Counted from the stretch's first letter, positions 34,096 to 46,543 are shown. The stretch: DNA of 64,000 nucleotides from Volvariella volvacea V23 (GCA_000349905.1 KB722779.1:62001-126000), one strand, 5' to 3'. Notes: generated from the sequence alone by a model not told the origin. Translations and numbers: made by a program.

Positions 34096-34872
34096 TTAGG
34101 GTTTGTGGATTATTGGCATTGGGCGTTTTGAGAAGACGATCTTCTTTTTGATTATGGCGGCGATGTCCCATGTTGGGGGTACGATAACGGTCCTATCTGT
34201 TGTGGAGAGGTGAGATAGCGGTAGCGGTGATGATGATGATGATGATGATTGGGGTGGTGGAGCCCGATTGGGATTAACAAAGTGGGAAGGCTGAGTTTCG
34301 GCGTAGTGGTTGTGGAGTTGAGTTTCCATGGTGTGGCTGGTTTTGATAGCGAAGGTGGTTTTGGAAGAGAATGTGGACTGCGTCTGGGTTTCGTCGTCTT
34401 GGGAGTCGGTGGCATTGGGGGGATATTGGTGGAGACGTCTGCGTTTGGAGGACGGATTGTCGGGCTCATCCGCCGAGTCGCCATCGTCCCCATCGTCGTA
34501 GCTGTAGTCTTGTTGTGGGACTGAGGGTCGGCTTGTTCGGTGGAGGACGGCTAGGGGCTTGGGGAGGGAGACGACTTTTCCCTCGAGGAGATGAGGCCCA
34601 ATCGTCAAAGTTGGCTTTTTCTACATCCAAGCATGAGAGATTGGTACAGAATGAGAAAATGTTAAAGCGTTGGGCATGGTACTGACACCTGCTTCATCAA
34701 TATTCAAGATTCCGATAAATTGCCCATCTCTATCAGATGGAGTTGGTTCATCGAATTCGAGTGCTCCCTGGAGCTCGATTAGGACTATTTCATCGTGAGA
34801 GATTTTGGCGAGGGCAGGTGGAAGCTTGGGGTTTGCATCAGAGGGAGGAAGGAGGTTGAGTGGGATGAGCAT
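34096..34872 (-). CDS. CTF8: Ctf8, subunit of the Ctf18 alternative clamp loader
   Basis: Part of the Ctf18-Dcc1-Ctf8 replication factor C complex that loads PCNA and supports sister-chromatid cohesion. Two exons (34687-34872, 34096-34620) close in phase to 236 residues. The conserved blocks are in order: IVLIELQGALEF, GQFIGIL, then TLTIGPHLLEGKVVSLPKPLAVL spanning the intron, and KKKIVFSKRPMPII near the C-terminus, where Ctf8 proteins have a basic hydrophobic motif that contacts Dcc1 and Ctf18. Between them is a disordered insert with an acidic run and Ser/Pro/His tracts; the corresponding DNA has a GAT repeat near 34231. The ATG at 34872 is chosen because the frame upstream has only TTG. 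Confidence 0.85.
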
Positions 34873-35612
34873 GGGAGGAGTGTGTTGAGCTGCGAGTCGC
34901 GTTCGTGTTGTTGCACTTTGTTGTCCCAGCTGCCCAATATTGGGTGCCAAGGGAGAGCGGCACCTGTATCACCCGGTCCGCTAATATTACATTAGTACTA
35001 TTGCGATCCCTCCAAACGCTTTGCGTTGAGTGCCAAACTTGGAGAAGTATGCCGACCATTGGTTCACGGAAACCCTTGGCTTTGGCTTCGAGTGAGCACG
35101 GGAGTCCCGTGAACTGGTATGTCTTCTCGCTGCTCCGATATTGGTAGCCACTGGCAGCATTGGGGCCTCTTGATGAATTTTTACGGAAAATCGATGAAGA
35201 GCGCATGGGGCCCCATTGCCGCAGTGGACAAGTATGTAGCGGTCCGGTACACCATCCATGTTGACCACTGTTGCCGGTGCCCACCAACCCGAGAGACAGC
35301 GGTGGTGTTGGCATACTTGTGGCACTGATCGCAAGTCGCAGGACCCGAGTGCCGGAAAAGCACGACCGAGCGATGGCTGAATGGCATCGAGTCCATGTGA
35401 TTTCAAATTCACCGCAATTGCCGTAATATAGAGCCGTCCGTCTGCGCTGCTACGTTATCCCAGGCGACTCGCTCGGATGTTCGTTGGGGTTACGGTAATT
35501 CTGTAGCATCTGCTCCTGTATTCCTTGTAATAAATACTCCTTTGTCTCCGACCACTTGCCTCCACCTTTGCTCCTCCACCTATCGTCCACCTCCGCCACT
35601 CCTGATCGCAAC
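34873..35612. promoter_or_regulatory. Divergent intergenic region of CTF8 and citrate synthase
   Basis: The 740 bases separate two start codons that point away from each other. Short frames on both strands only. No element that I can name with confidence. Confidence 0.4.
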
Positions 35613-38600
35613 ATGGGCAATCCAGTAGACGGTGCTTCCAAGGATACCCTGACTATTCGTGATAATCGTACAGGCAAAGTCTATACCGTCCAGTAAGTCA
35701 CCAGTGTTCCGCCTGAGGATGGGGTGTTGTGTTGTGCGGGTATCAGTCCATCCCTGAATTCCTATCTCTCTTCACTCATTCTCTTCATAACCAAACGCTC
35801 ATCGCAAATCCCTCTTGACATCACTAGAATCGAGGATAACAGCGTACAAGCTACTGCATTCAAAGCTATCAAAGCTGCCAAAGCACCTGGGGAGAGAGAA
35901 GAGAATGAGACCGAGAAGGGACTGAGAATTGCCGATAAAGGCTTTTTGAATACTGCTGTGCTGAGGAGCGAGATTACCTATATCGATGGGGATGCAGGTG
36001 GTATGTACGCTTTTTTGCGCTTCTTCGTCTGGGCTCTGGGTCTTTTGTTTGGATTACTTGTGCACCATTCGTGGTACTGATTCTCGTTCTACTTAGTTTT
36101 ACGCTACAGGTCTGTGCTTTGTTAACACGCAGGCGTGCGTTCTGGCGGCTGAATTCGCCGTTGTAATGCAGAGGATACCCTATCGAGCAACTGGCCCTTC
36201 ATTCGTCACATTTGGAAACTGGTAAGCACTTTAGCTTCACTCCGAGCTCTCGTTGACTGTTAGCCATACTTCGCGTTGCAACTTGGCCTTCAATGTCTAT
36301 ACAGCCTATCTTCTATTATATGGCTCTCTCCCGACCAAATCCCAGTACGAAGTGTTCGAGAAGGAGGTTATGCACCATAGCGTTATGCATGCAGATGCAG
36401 AGCAGTTTTTCCGTTCCTTCCGGTCAGTGCATGTGCCAATCAATGCTATTCCCTGCTCACAGTCCTTCAACAGCTACGATGCACACCCAATGGCAATTCT
36501 GACTAGTGCATTTGCGTATTTGGGATCTTATTACGCAGAAGCCAACCCATCTCTACAAGGTCAATCGGAACGCAATCACCTTTCATCACATATCTAACGA
36601 TTGCTCTCCGTTCAGGCCAATATATCTTCAGCAAGGGAGATAAGGCTTCTCTAGCTCTTATGGATAAGCAGATTTATAGGCTCATCGGAAAAGCTACAAC
36701 TCTTGCTGCGTGCGTTCTTATGATCTCAACACCACCCTTTCAGCGCTTAAATTATGCAATGCAGAATGGCATACCGAGTGCGTCAAGGCCGAAACTTCGT
36801 CACACCTCCCACAGGACTGAGCTACACTGGCTCGTATGCACACTCTTTTTCACTTGATCTTCCATTTGCTCACCACAAACATAGATTCCTCTTCCAAATG
36901 GACCACCTAGGAGAAGAAAACTACCGGCCCAACCCAGTCCTCGAAAAAGCTCTGGACGTATTATTCTTGTTGCACGCCGACCACGAGTTAAACGCGTCAG
37001 CTACGACGGTTTTGCAAACGGGTAGCTCGTTGGTGGATCCTTATTCGGCTATTGCGTGAGTCTGTTCTCGATGCAATGCGATGCAACCTGATTGATTGCT
37101 TTTTGGCTGCGTGGCACGATAGAGCTGGCTGTGCGTCACTCTAGTAAGTTGAAGATTAGCGAGGTTTGCCATCATTTGATTGATCGACGGTTGGGGATTT
37201 TCAGTGGTCCATTGCATGGTGAGTGACAACATCTTTTTAAGCATTTGATTCTCGGCTGACGAGCACGGGTGTCAATCAACAGGCGGTGCAAATGAAGCCG
37301 TTATTCGTATGCTGATCTCTATTGGAAAGTGAGTTGCGATGGCAGTCGGACCATAATATGTGGTACCACGTTGTGACTTGCGCGTTGGTGTGCAGGCCCG
37401 AAAATGTTCCGGCTTTCTTGGAGGCGGTCAAGAGGAGAGAGAAGGTTTTGTCAGGATTCGGTCATCGGTAGGCTATTACTTGAGATTCTGGGTTCGTTTT
37501 GCTAATGCAATTGCGTTGGTAGAGTTTACAAGACGGTAAGGAGAATACCAGCAGACTGGAGTCACGCTGATTGCTCTCGCAGTCCGATCCACGATCTTTT
37601 ATCGTCCGCAAGACTGCCGATGAGGTATTTAAAGTGTGAGTTGTTCATCCACCCGGGAATAATGCAATCCTCAAGGATTACCAGAACGGGCAAAGATGAG
37701 CTCCTGGAAACGGCAATGGCGTTGCACGAAGCCGCGATGAGAGACGAATACTTCATCAAGCGCAAGCTGGCTCCTAATGTGGACTTCTGGTACGCATATA
37801 TCAACTTTCGACCCTTGTTCTTAGCTTACATATGTGATTGTGCGCTGTGCATTGCAGGAGGTAAAGCGGGTTCAATTCCTCCATCTAGAATGGAAGTTTG
37901 TCCTAAAAAGTGCTGATCTTTCCCCTTTTTCTTTTTTGTACCTTCCGTTAGTGGGCTGATATACCGCGCTATGGGTAAGTATGACGTCGTTTTGCGCAGT
38001 GTTGGGAAGTGATGATCCTGACGTTACGATGGACGTGGAATAGGGTTCCCGTTAGACTTCTTCCCTGTGCTATTTGCCGTCCCTCGTGTAGTCGGTTGGT
38101 TGGCGCATTGGCGACAGGTGTGTCATTTCCGTGGGCTTGCAGGTCGAGCTTGTAACTTACTAACTCGTGTAGATGATGCTTCAGGATGGAGGTGTTAAGA
38201 TTTGGAGGCCTCGTCAGGTAAGCGCAGTACTCCGCGTTCACGTTCACAGCCCACGCCGCCCACTTGTGCCTCTCCTCCGGGAAAAAAGGGGGCAGGTGGA
38301 CAGTGCGGCGTAAGAAATCCGACCGTTGATGGACGCTGATTTTTTCCCGCCGGGGGCAATGGGTAACCCACATACCAGATCTACGTTGGTGCTGGAAAGC
38401 GGGATTACGTGCCCATGGAAAAACGTGTCGCTGTCGAAGGGCCACGCAAGACTCCCTCCGCTGTTGCGCATTCAGGGTACGTGTTGCTGTTTTTGATTTT
38501 TGGGATTTCTCGTTTGGTGTTTTGCTTTTTCCTCGCGAGCTCTCGGGGCCTTGTTCAATTTATTGGTCCCATCCCAAGCGTGGTGCTCCTGAGTCCTAGG

Positions 38601-38774
38601 GCAACAATCCCCCTTGGCAATGTCCCCATTTGGGAAAATAGAGTGCCCAGACAGTATTGAACTGGGCGGTGGCCATGACGACCTTGCTTACTTGTCCTCC
38701 CTTCTTTTCTATACAGTATCTCGAAGAGAACGAACTTGGCTACTTTCAAGGGCAAGCTGGAAGCCAAATTGTAG
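35613..38774 (+). CDS. Citrate synthase, probably peroxisomal (C-terminal AKL)
   Basis: Condenses acetyl-CoA and oxaloacetate to citrate. Twenty-one exons close in phase to 491 residues: 35613-35692, 35828-36000, 36097-36109, 36172-36221, 36305-36422, 36474-36559, 36616-36709, 36765-36833, 36885-37055, 37123-37143, 37205-37218, 37283-37328, 37396-37467, 37523-37535, 37583-37635, 37685-37789, 37952-37974, 38044-38117, 38173-38217, 38379-38476 and 38717-38774. Catalytic residues are present: GPLHGGANEA (His296), FGHRVYK (His335) and VDF (Asp391). ITYIDGDAG and YRGYPIEQLA are typical of the hexameric/type II-like branch. The N-terminus (MGNPVDGASKDT) lacks a mitochondrial presequence and the last residues are KLEAKL, a PTS1-like signal. 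This suggests a glyoxylate-cycle, peroxisomal enzyme. Exons of 13, 14 and 13 nt are notable. Confidence 0.92.
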
Positions 38775-39244
38775 AAAGGCTGGGAGGAAGCTATGGTGTA
38801 CACATGGTGGTAATATAGGTGGAATCTGTATACTAGATATATACTATTATTTTGCATGGGCATTGGCACGGGTGAAATATTGATGATCATCAAGAGCACA
38901 GGGCCAAGAAAGGGGGATATCAAGGCCGGTAAGCTGTTTTGATATTATTTGGTTGCGGTCCAGGACGAAAAAGATGTGGAAAAAATGATAAAAAATTGAG
39001 AGGGCACTTGACGACGAGATTGGAATAAATTATATCAGTCTCTCCTTTTCTTCTCCCACTTCCTTCTCACCTCCCCAACCCCGCGTCTACGCACAACCCG
39101 TCCCTCTCACACACTCTTTTCAAATCCTTTCCCTCCTTTCCCTCGCCCCGTTGTCACCAACCTTTTTTAACGTCCGGTGCTAGACGCAAATTTATAAAAC
39201 TCCCACAAACTCGCCACATCACCTCCCCCGACTTGACTGTAGAA
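38775..39244. other. Intergenic region, C/T-rich promoter
   Basis: About 470 bases. The last 200 are strongly C/T-rich with runs of CTCCC and TTCTC, as expected for the promoter and leader of the next gene. No coding signal. Confidence 0.45.
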
Positions 39245-40286
39245 ATGTTCTCCACACTCCTTACTGTCGCTCTCTTTGTAGCCCCCGCCATTCAAGGCGC
39301 ACTTGCACAAGAAGGATTCGCCGTTAACACGCCAGAGCTCGTTCAAGTCAGTGATTTGGTTGTGGTAGCTTGATAGATTGACTGACGTTTCGGATCTTAT
39401 CTGTGTGATTTTGTCTGGTGTCCTTTGCGTCTCGTTCACGTCGTGCCGTTTCTATTGGGCCTATTTCGCTCGCGAACACCGTATGTTCCAACGTTGTGGT
39501 CCTTTTTGGCGGGAACGGAAACTTTGGGATATAACGGGAAATATAATAACTAACAGTGCCAAGACACCAAGGTTACCTGGCAAGCAACAAGGGGACCTTA
39601 CAACGTCTACCTTCTCAACCCCGATGACCCATGCGGCCCAGAGCTGTGAGTGACCATCTGTTTGGAGTTTATTGGCTGCAGGGAGCTGATTGTATGCGCT
39701 TCTCGCCATTACAGCGCACACGTTGGCCAATTCGATACCACCTACCACACCTTCCAGGTGCCTCTTCCCGAGGGCATTGAGGCTCAAGTCCTCGTTGAGG
39801 ACGCTGATGGTGAGCAAGCGTACAGTGGACGTGTGAGTTTGGCCATTTGATGTTGACGCGGCATTGGAGCTGATCAACGAAATTTAACTATATCACAGAT
39901 CATGGTAGCAAGGAGCGGTGATGCCTCTTGCGTCTTCCCTGATCTCATTGCTCCGGAAGCCTCTTCCTCCTCCTCTGCTTCCTCTAGCTCTTCTTCCACT
40001 CCTGCTCCTCGGTAAGTCGGTTTCTCCTTGTTTCCGAACTGCGCTTTGACAGCAATGCCATTTTCATAGTCCCACCGCCTCCGCTGCCGACACACCATCT
40101 CAAGCCGATTCCAGCTCAGAATCCCAGTCGACACCCAGCATCTCCCCTGTCGGTGCAGCCAACGCTGGTAACGGCATCCTAGGCATCGGTGGTGGTGACA
40201 CCAGCGCCGCACCATCTTCACGCCACCTCAGTGTATCTGCTGTCGTTCTTGGCGCTCTCACTGCTCTCGTCGCATTCTCCATGTAA
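39245..40286 (+). CDS. Secreted, probably GPI-anchored Ser-rich cell-surface protein
   Basis: Five exons (39245-39346, 39557-39645, 39715-39832, 39899-40011, 40070-40286) close in phase to 212 residues. Residues 1-21 form a signal peptide (MFSTLLTVALFVAPAIQGALA). The mature part starts as a small beta-domain: FAVNTPELVQC, VTWQATRGPYNVYLL, then IEAQVLVEDADGEQAYSG and a late Cys. This pattern resembles the Kre9/Knh1-like N-terminal domain found in many mushroom wall proteins. A Ser-rich stretch of about 70 residues follows, then a hydrophobic C-terminus (VVLGALTALVAFSM) of the kind removed when a GPI anchor is added. Likely located at the plasma membrane or wall. Specific function unknown. Confidence 0.82.
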
Positions 40287-41138
40287 AACGACGTCACACG
40301 CGCAAAGATACCCTTCGATCCGCCTCGCCCTCTTCCATCCACTCCGCACATTCCTGTATGTGTCCCTGCGGGCCTATCTTTCTCCCCCACTTTGTCCTTT
40401 CAACCACTGTTCACAATCCTGTGGGTCGCGTGTTTCTGGTGAATGCGCGCTAAAGGCTAGCTTTGTGTTCTTTCCCCTACACTGTGTTGTCATTGTCATT
40501 GCCAATAGGTGCAATAACGTTTTTGTTCTTTGTGAGTTTTTGAGTTGAGTGTCTCAAAATGTTTTTGAGAAATATACCATAATTTTGTCCGCGTGTTTCG
40601 TTGTTTTTTACTCTTTTTGTTTGGAGACGGTATTTGTTTTATTATTATCTACCAGACAGACAGACAGAGACAAGGTCTTTGGTTTGTTGACAAGCACAAA
40701 TGGCATGAATGGCACAAATTATATCATTACAACAGGCATTTATCGTTTTTTTTGTCGGATGGACAGGTGTTGTGTGATTAAAGGTGTTCTCAAACCGATC
40801 GTCAACTTGACGCTCGATGCGCGATATAGTGACAAGGACGTTAAATATCGTGGCGAGTCGTTCCTCAAATTCCTACACGCATAAGCCTACAACATAGATA
40901 TGTACTACGGTCTGTATGATACAAAATCGCAAAAAGCAGAGAACAAGTGAGATGGGCGGGGAGGGACGCTTTTAAATATACTACTTTTTGATACACGGTA
41001 CAACGACTAGGAGTCCCATAGCTGAATCGGAGACCCACCACGCCCGATTGCGCAATTTGGAAGCGCGCGAGGAGAGCCCGGTGTGAGGCCTAGGATTGGG
41101 ATAACGACATCGTAGGAACGTGTCCCGGAGGGAGGACT
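40287..41138. other. Intergenic region (convergent ends)
   Basis: About 850 bases between two convergent genes. A 111-codon frame at 40549-40884 is T-rich and shows no conserved features. It includes a short CAGA repeat near 40653. Both 3' untranslated regions should lie here. Confidence 0.5.
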
Positions 41139-43550
41139 TCAATTATTGAAGTAAATGGAGTGCACTAAAATGGCAGCTGCGACCGCGAGGAGAAGCGGCG
41201 TTTTGCTGAGGAGGTAGAGGAGGAGAGGGAGGATGAAGAGCGGGTTGATTGTTATGGTGTTGTTCGTGGGAGGTTTGAGTGAGAATTTGAAGATCCTGTG
41301 TGGAGAAGAGAGGGGAGGAGAACACGAGAACGTTAGTAGCGGTTTAAATGGGGGGAATGGAGGATGAGTATAGCTTACCCAATGTTGAAATGAATTTCGG
41401 AGGTAGATTGCTGTAGCTGTGCTAGCGTCTCTGAGCGTTGGATTTCCCGCGGCAGTTGGAAAGGCGGCGAAGGACTGTGATACGGGCTTGAATTTGGATA
41501 TTGATACGGATAGCCTGAGGGACCGTAAGCCGGTTGGCCCTGCTCGTGCTCATGCTCGTGCTGCTGACGATGATGCTGGAGCTGCTGGAGCTCGAGGTGA
41601 GGCTCAAGATCAGCCGGTATCGGCGGTGTCGTCGGCTGCGAAGGTGGTGGTGTCGGTGGTAACGTACTTGTAGTCACCGTGATCGAGCTTATTGGACGAC
41701 TTCGACTCGAGCTCGCAGTCATACGTGGACGGCGGAAGCGTTCAAAGAATAGTCGTTCTATTTCATTTCTAGGCTCTTCGTCATCGCTGTCGCTATCTTG
41801 ATCGCTGTTATCTATCATCCAACCCTCTCCTCGTCTTTTTGCTAATTTACGTTGGAGTTTCGAAAAGCTCGTTGCGTCTTCCAGCCAGTATCTCGTTGCC
41901 TTTCCTTCGATCCCGTCGGTAGTGGTAGAGCTGGCGCTGAATCGATCATTATGGTAGTCGTATGAAGTGTACATCCACGGATATATACCAAGGATAAACT
42001 GCTTCTCGTCGTCAGTATTAGGGAAATTATCACCAAACCCGAAATTCGCATTGACGCCCCATCTACTATGGAACAACTCTGGAATAGAGTTGGTCCCAAA
42101 ATCGAATCGCATAAGTGTAGTAAATTCGGTCCTGAGAGATCTGAAGTACTGTGTCCATCGATCCTGGAAGTTGTGCTCTATCACCGGAGGTGGAGAGCGC
42201 AAATTAGATCCTACACCGAACCCTGTTCCAGTTCCTTGCTGGGACTGCCGAGACCAACGGCGGGTTTGTATATCGTTACGAATAAATCCTTGTCCGTCGA
42301 TATCTAGTTCGATTACTTCTTCGTACCCAAGACATGTAATCCTCCAGGAGATAGAGGCGTCTACCAACTTCAGCACCTCCAAAGTATCTTTATGCATCTT
42401 TATCCATTCGAATTGCCAAGTATGCATAAACACATAATTCGTCAGCTCTAGCTTCTTTAGTCGGGGAAAAAATAGGTCCTGCAAGTTGAATCTCGTGTGA
42501 TGACCGAATGTACTGTTTAAACATGATATTGAGAGGGATGTGAGAAGTGAGGATGATAGAGTTAGGTGAAGTTGATGGAGGAGGCCAAATTGAGAGGAGA
42601 GGGTTCTACGTCTTTGTTCTGGTGAATGTGATTGTTCTGGTGGAACGTTAATCGTAATATCAAGTGATGACACCCGGGATGCGATGGAAATGAGTGCTTG
42701 ATGTGATCGGGGGTTGGTATTTCGAATCACGAGGAAGGGGTCTGTGAGAGAGAAGGTCGCGTAAGGCGGTAAACAGTTGACAAGTAAAACCATCATTAGG
42801 TCGGATATCTTCCATTTGATTGACGTCAGGGAGTTCCGGGCGTTAGAATGTCAAAGAAGCGCTCGGAAGGAGGGGATACATACAAAGACTTCATTATTTG
42901 TAAGCGGGGTAGGAATAGCCCCTCCCGGAGCTGGTGTGATAACGATGTCTACTCGTTCGAGATTCTCGCAATCGTTCAAGCGATTAACGGCAGCGTGACA
43001 TGAGCTGAATAAGTGATGGGGTATTGCGTCGGTAGCGGAGAATTTGCCTTCTGCTGTTTACAGAACGATTTAGCGCAGCTCAATAAGCCCTGAGGGAGGT
43101 TGCTTGGGTGCCGCTCGAGAGCTGCCCATAATGGGCGAGAACCCTCAAGCTTGACGAGACAACGAACAAAGAATACGACTTACAGATAAGCAGCTCCACA
43201 ACGCGAACGTATCGGCTCAAATGTGGTCTGTTCGCAATTTTCTCAAACCTCTCCCCGTCACTCACGCTACATGACGCCACCCTCATCTGACTGAACAACC
43301 ACACCGCCGCAAGACCACACATGTGGCGCGAGACGAGCCTAACCGACCTCAGCGAGTTTTGTGGCAAATACCGCATGACCTGGAGCTTTATTTCGTCTGG
43401 GCAATTGTTCCATGAGGGACGACGAGGGAGGTTCAGACTTCTACGAATGGAACTTTGTCGGTTAGGATTTGAGCCTACTGGAGGGTGCTTGGTCCTGATA
43501 CGCAGTGGGCGGGGACCAAATAAGCAGTTAGTAGTGGTAGGGTAAGTCAT
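41139..43550 (-). CDS. F-box protein with hydrophobic C-terminal tail
   Basis: Four exons (43184-43550, 42884-43053, 41379-42808, 41139-41295) close in phase to 707 residues. An F-box lies at about residues 47-85 (CPDEIKLQVMRYLPQNSLRSVRLVSRH). The middle is variable and weakly leucine-rich, with HTWQFEWI shared with the F-box protein at 21973-23392. A disordered region follows: an acidic run, a Ser/Thr/Pro-rich segment, Gln/His-rich repeats and a Tyr/Pro-rich stretch. The last exon adds about 52 residues containing two hydrophobic segments (PLFILPLLLYLL and PLLLAVAAAILVHSIYF), like a membrane hairpin or tail anchor. The last exon is inferred from a good donor (GGGTAAGC at 41379) and a CACAG acceptor; without it the frame would stop immediately after the donor. 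Confidence 0.72.
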
Positions 43551-45233
43551 CGAGGTAAAAACGAGAAAGATGGAGGGTGTGCCTCAGTTGTGGGCTTAGT
43601 CTTGAAGAGGCACTGAGTATTCAATCCGGTGCTGTGGATCAAACACGCTGTTTTGGAATTGAATGAAGGCCTGGCGTGAGGAGCAAGCATGTCTGCTTTT
43701 AGATAAAAGTCTGGACGCTTGATGGCTCTGATCGGAGGGGTGTTTGTCATTGTAGGCCTAGGGTTCGTGGAATACACGAGGCCAGTTGCATTTATAGGGG
43801 CGTTTCATAATGGCATGCCTAGAGGCAAGGCAAGGCTCCTCACGGGATGCCAGTCACTAAGAAACTTTGGGGGTTCTGATGATGCGTTCTCGCTAATCAA
43901 CTGATCACGGTGACAGCACTGGCCCAGCTAGATGACCTACGTGCATTCAGTATATTCTTGGTGAACAAACTAGTTGAGCAATACGTCGTTGGCGGCGACA
44001 CTGAACCGAAGAATCCAGATAACGAGGGCGCTAGTCGGCAGGGCGTCAAAACTTGCAACGTCGCGTTGTGCGAGTTTTTAAGGGTTCCAAGCCTTCGAAC
44101 CCGGTGATGGCAATGTCTGGGGTGACCGTTAAGGATGGCATCAGTTTCCCGAGAGCTCATGGAAGAGAAGACATACCCAGACCTGACTGAATTCTCCAAT
44201 ATAAGCCAAGGGTGTCGCCACCCCCAGTCATGATACCTTCCCATTCCTCGTCTCCGTCCTTTCCCCACTCGCCCCTCTCCAGAACAATGGATGACCACTC
44301 AAGCAGCTAGGTCTCGTGTGTACGCCACGGTTCCCGGTTGTCACACCGCTGTGAATACTACCATGGACGGCAAGTGCAACAGAGCCCACAGTGTCAATCA
44401 GTGATTGCACCAGGAATAAATGGATCGGGGTTTGCTCGGTCTCCGCTGGCATCGGTGCGCTCAGGAGATGTTCGACCTATGACACACGAGATGAACGAGA
44501 GGCGACATGTACAGCCCAAATAGGGCAATCCGGGCTTCCTTATGCTGGGTGCAATAGCGCCTTGGGTAAGAGAAGCGCTCAAGTCGCTGGAGTCATTTGG
44601 GGCCGGATCTTCTGCCAACACCTCCTAGGTCGTCTGGTTTAATGCTTGACAAGGCTGGATCTTTGGATTTCGGCGTTCAGAGGGCTCTTGAAGGCAGGAT
44701 GAGCATCCCCGCCAAACAGCTTATGATCGTGGGTATCAAGAAAAGTTGTAGTCTATGACGACTGAAGATATGCACAGCAACGTAAAGCTGTTGGTTACCG
44801 AGTGCTCATCGAACGCCAACCCAGTGCACTGGAGAGGTGATATCGGCCACAATTCGAGCAAGAAGACCCGAGACACAAGCTGTCCGTGGTGGTCCAAGGT
44901 AGGTGTCGATACAACGGTTGGATAAGCCTCTTCGACGGGGAAGAGAGCAATAAGGCCAGGGTACAGCAGCCGTCGTTGTAAAGCCATGGAGGTTGAGAAG
45001 GAAAGCTGTGACAACTACAGTATCAGTCGTCGCGCAATCACGATCGCCAACGTTGATTGCATTTCACACCGATGGTCCGTGTGCGTTTGCAGAAATAAAA
45101 CAATATATTCTACAGTAATATGCTGATAATACAGATGAGATATGGGTATGCAAACAACATGCGATGATAGAAAATGTCTACGAATCACAACTACGATGAC
45201 AAGTGAACAAGGAAGTAAAGAGAGGCTATACAC
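43551..45233. other. Intergenic region without recognised gene
   Basis: About 1.7 kb. The longest frames (133 codons at 43897-44298 minus, 92 codons at 44736-45014 minus) show no family motif and do not join into a larger protein. It holds the promoter of the F-box gene and the 3' end of SIS1. Confidence 0.5.
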
Positions 45234-46543
45234 TTATGCAAGGATTTTCTTCAACTGATCCTTCTGCGATTGACTTAACTGTGTCGGGAACACGACGTCC
45301 CACTTCACGATGAGGTCGCCCTTGTTCTTTGCACTTCCTTCCTTCCGGATGGGCATGCCTTGGTCGGGAATGCGGGTTTCTTGGCCAGGCTTGATGATAC
45401 CAAATGGTGTTGGTACACGAACCTTTCGTCCGTCCAACATTTCCACCACTTTCCCATCACCTGCGCCTGTGAGAGCCTCCACCAATGGGATCTTCACATG
45501 GCAGACGAGGTCGTTTCCATCTCGTTGGAAGGTTTCATGCGGCTTCTCCTCTACAACAAAGACTAGGTCCTGGTCTCCAGTCGGTTGTTCGTTACCCGCG
45601 CGAGGGAAACGTATCTTGGTGCCGCTCTTCCATCCCGGCTGGACCACGATTTCTAGGACTTTATCCTCTGTCGAACCGTCTAAGAGCTTCCTCCCAACCT
45701 TCAGACGCTTGGTCGTGCCTGTGTACAGGTCGTTGAGAGTAACTTTAAGGGGTCGTGTGATTTCGTTTGCTTGAGTAGATGAGGTTGGCCGCTGGCTACC
45801 TCGGGTTTGCTGGCGGGCACCTGTCGACCTAGGCATCCCACCAGGCATCCCTCCAGAGAAATTGAATCCACTGAATCCGTCCATGTCATCATCCTCATCG
45901 AACGTGTTGCGCCGTGCACCACCACCCATCCCGCCCATACCACCCATACCTCCCATGCCAAATGCACCAAACGGACTGTTGCTCCCAAAGATATGTCTGT
46001 AGCGTAAATTATTAGCACCACTTTTGATTCTATGTACGTCGAGAGTCACTCACTCAAATATCTTTTGAGGGTCTGATGGGGCAAAGCCTCCCCCTGGACC
46101 GCCAGTGCTCGTGAAGGTGAAAGAGGTACCACCCCCCGGGAAACTGCTGAATCCACCACCAGGGAACCCGCCGGCTGCGCCCTGTCCTGGCATGCCACCT
46201 CCGCCGCCTTTTAGACCCTCTTCGCCGAATTGGTCATATACTGCTCGTTTGTTTTTGTCGCTGAGGACTTCAAAGGCCTCTGATATCTATAGAAGAGTGA
46301 GTATCCAGTGCCGCAAGTGGGATTTTCAATTAGCATACCTCTTTGAACTTTTTATTGGCCTCCTCTGATCCACCATTACGATCAGGATGCCATTTCAAGG
46401 CCTGTAACGAGCAAGAATTAGTACCACAGCATGTTGTGCAGAGTAGATGAGGCCGAACGCACCATCTTTTTGTAGGCCTTTTTGATCTCATCTTCGGTCG
46501 CGGTTTTGCTAATGCCAAGAAGCTTGTAGTAGTCTGCACCCAT
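45234..46543 (-). CDS. SIS1: Class B Hsp40 co-chaperone, Sis1/DNAJB1 type
   Basis: Stimulates Hsp70 ATPase and delivers misfolded clients. Four exons (46463-46543, 46339-46401, 46054-46286, 45234-45996) close in phase to 379 residues. The J-domain is at the N-terminus ([22 protein letters not shown]) with HPD at residues 32-34, spanning two introns. A Gly/Phe region follows ([10 protein letters not shown], then [16 protein letters not shown]), then two C-terminal beta-domains ([24 protein letters not shown] and [17 protein letters not shown]). There is no Cys-rich zinc domain, which separates it from Ydj1 (class A). The C-terminal residues are [13 protein letters not shown], without a CaaX box. 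It diverges from the VTC1-like gene with 256 bases between start codons. Confidence 0.93.

Noticed and set aside
34231..34252. GAT trinucleotide repeat
   Set aside because: It lies in the CTF8 coding exon, where it encodes a His/Ser-rich disordered stretch; no separate function is implied.
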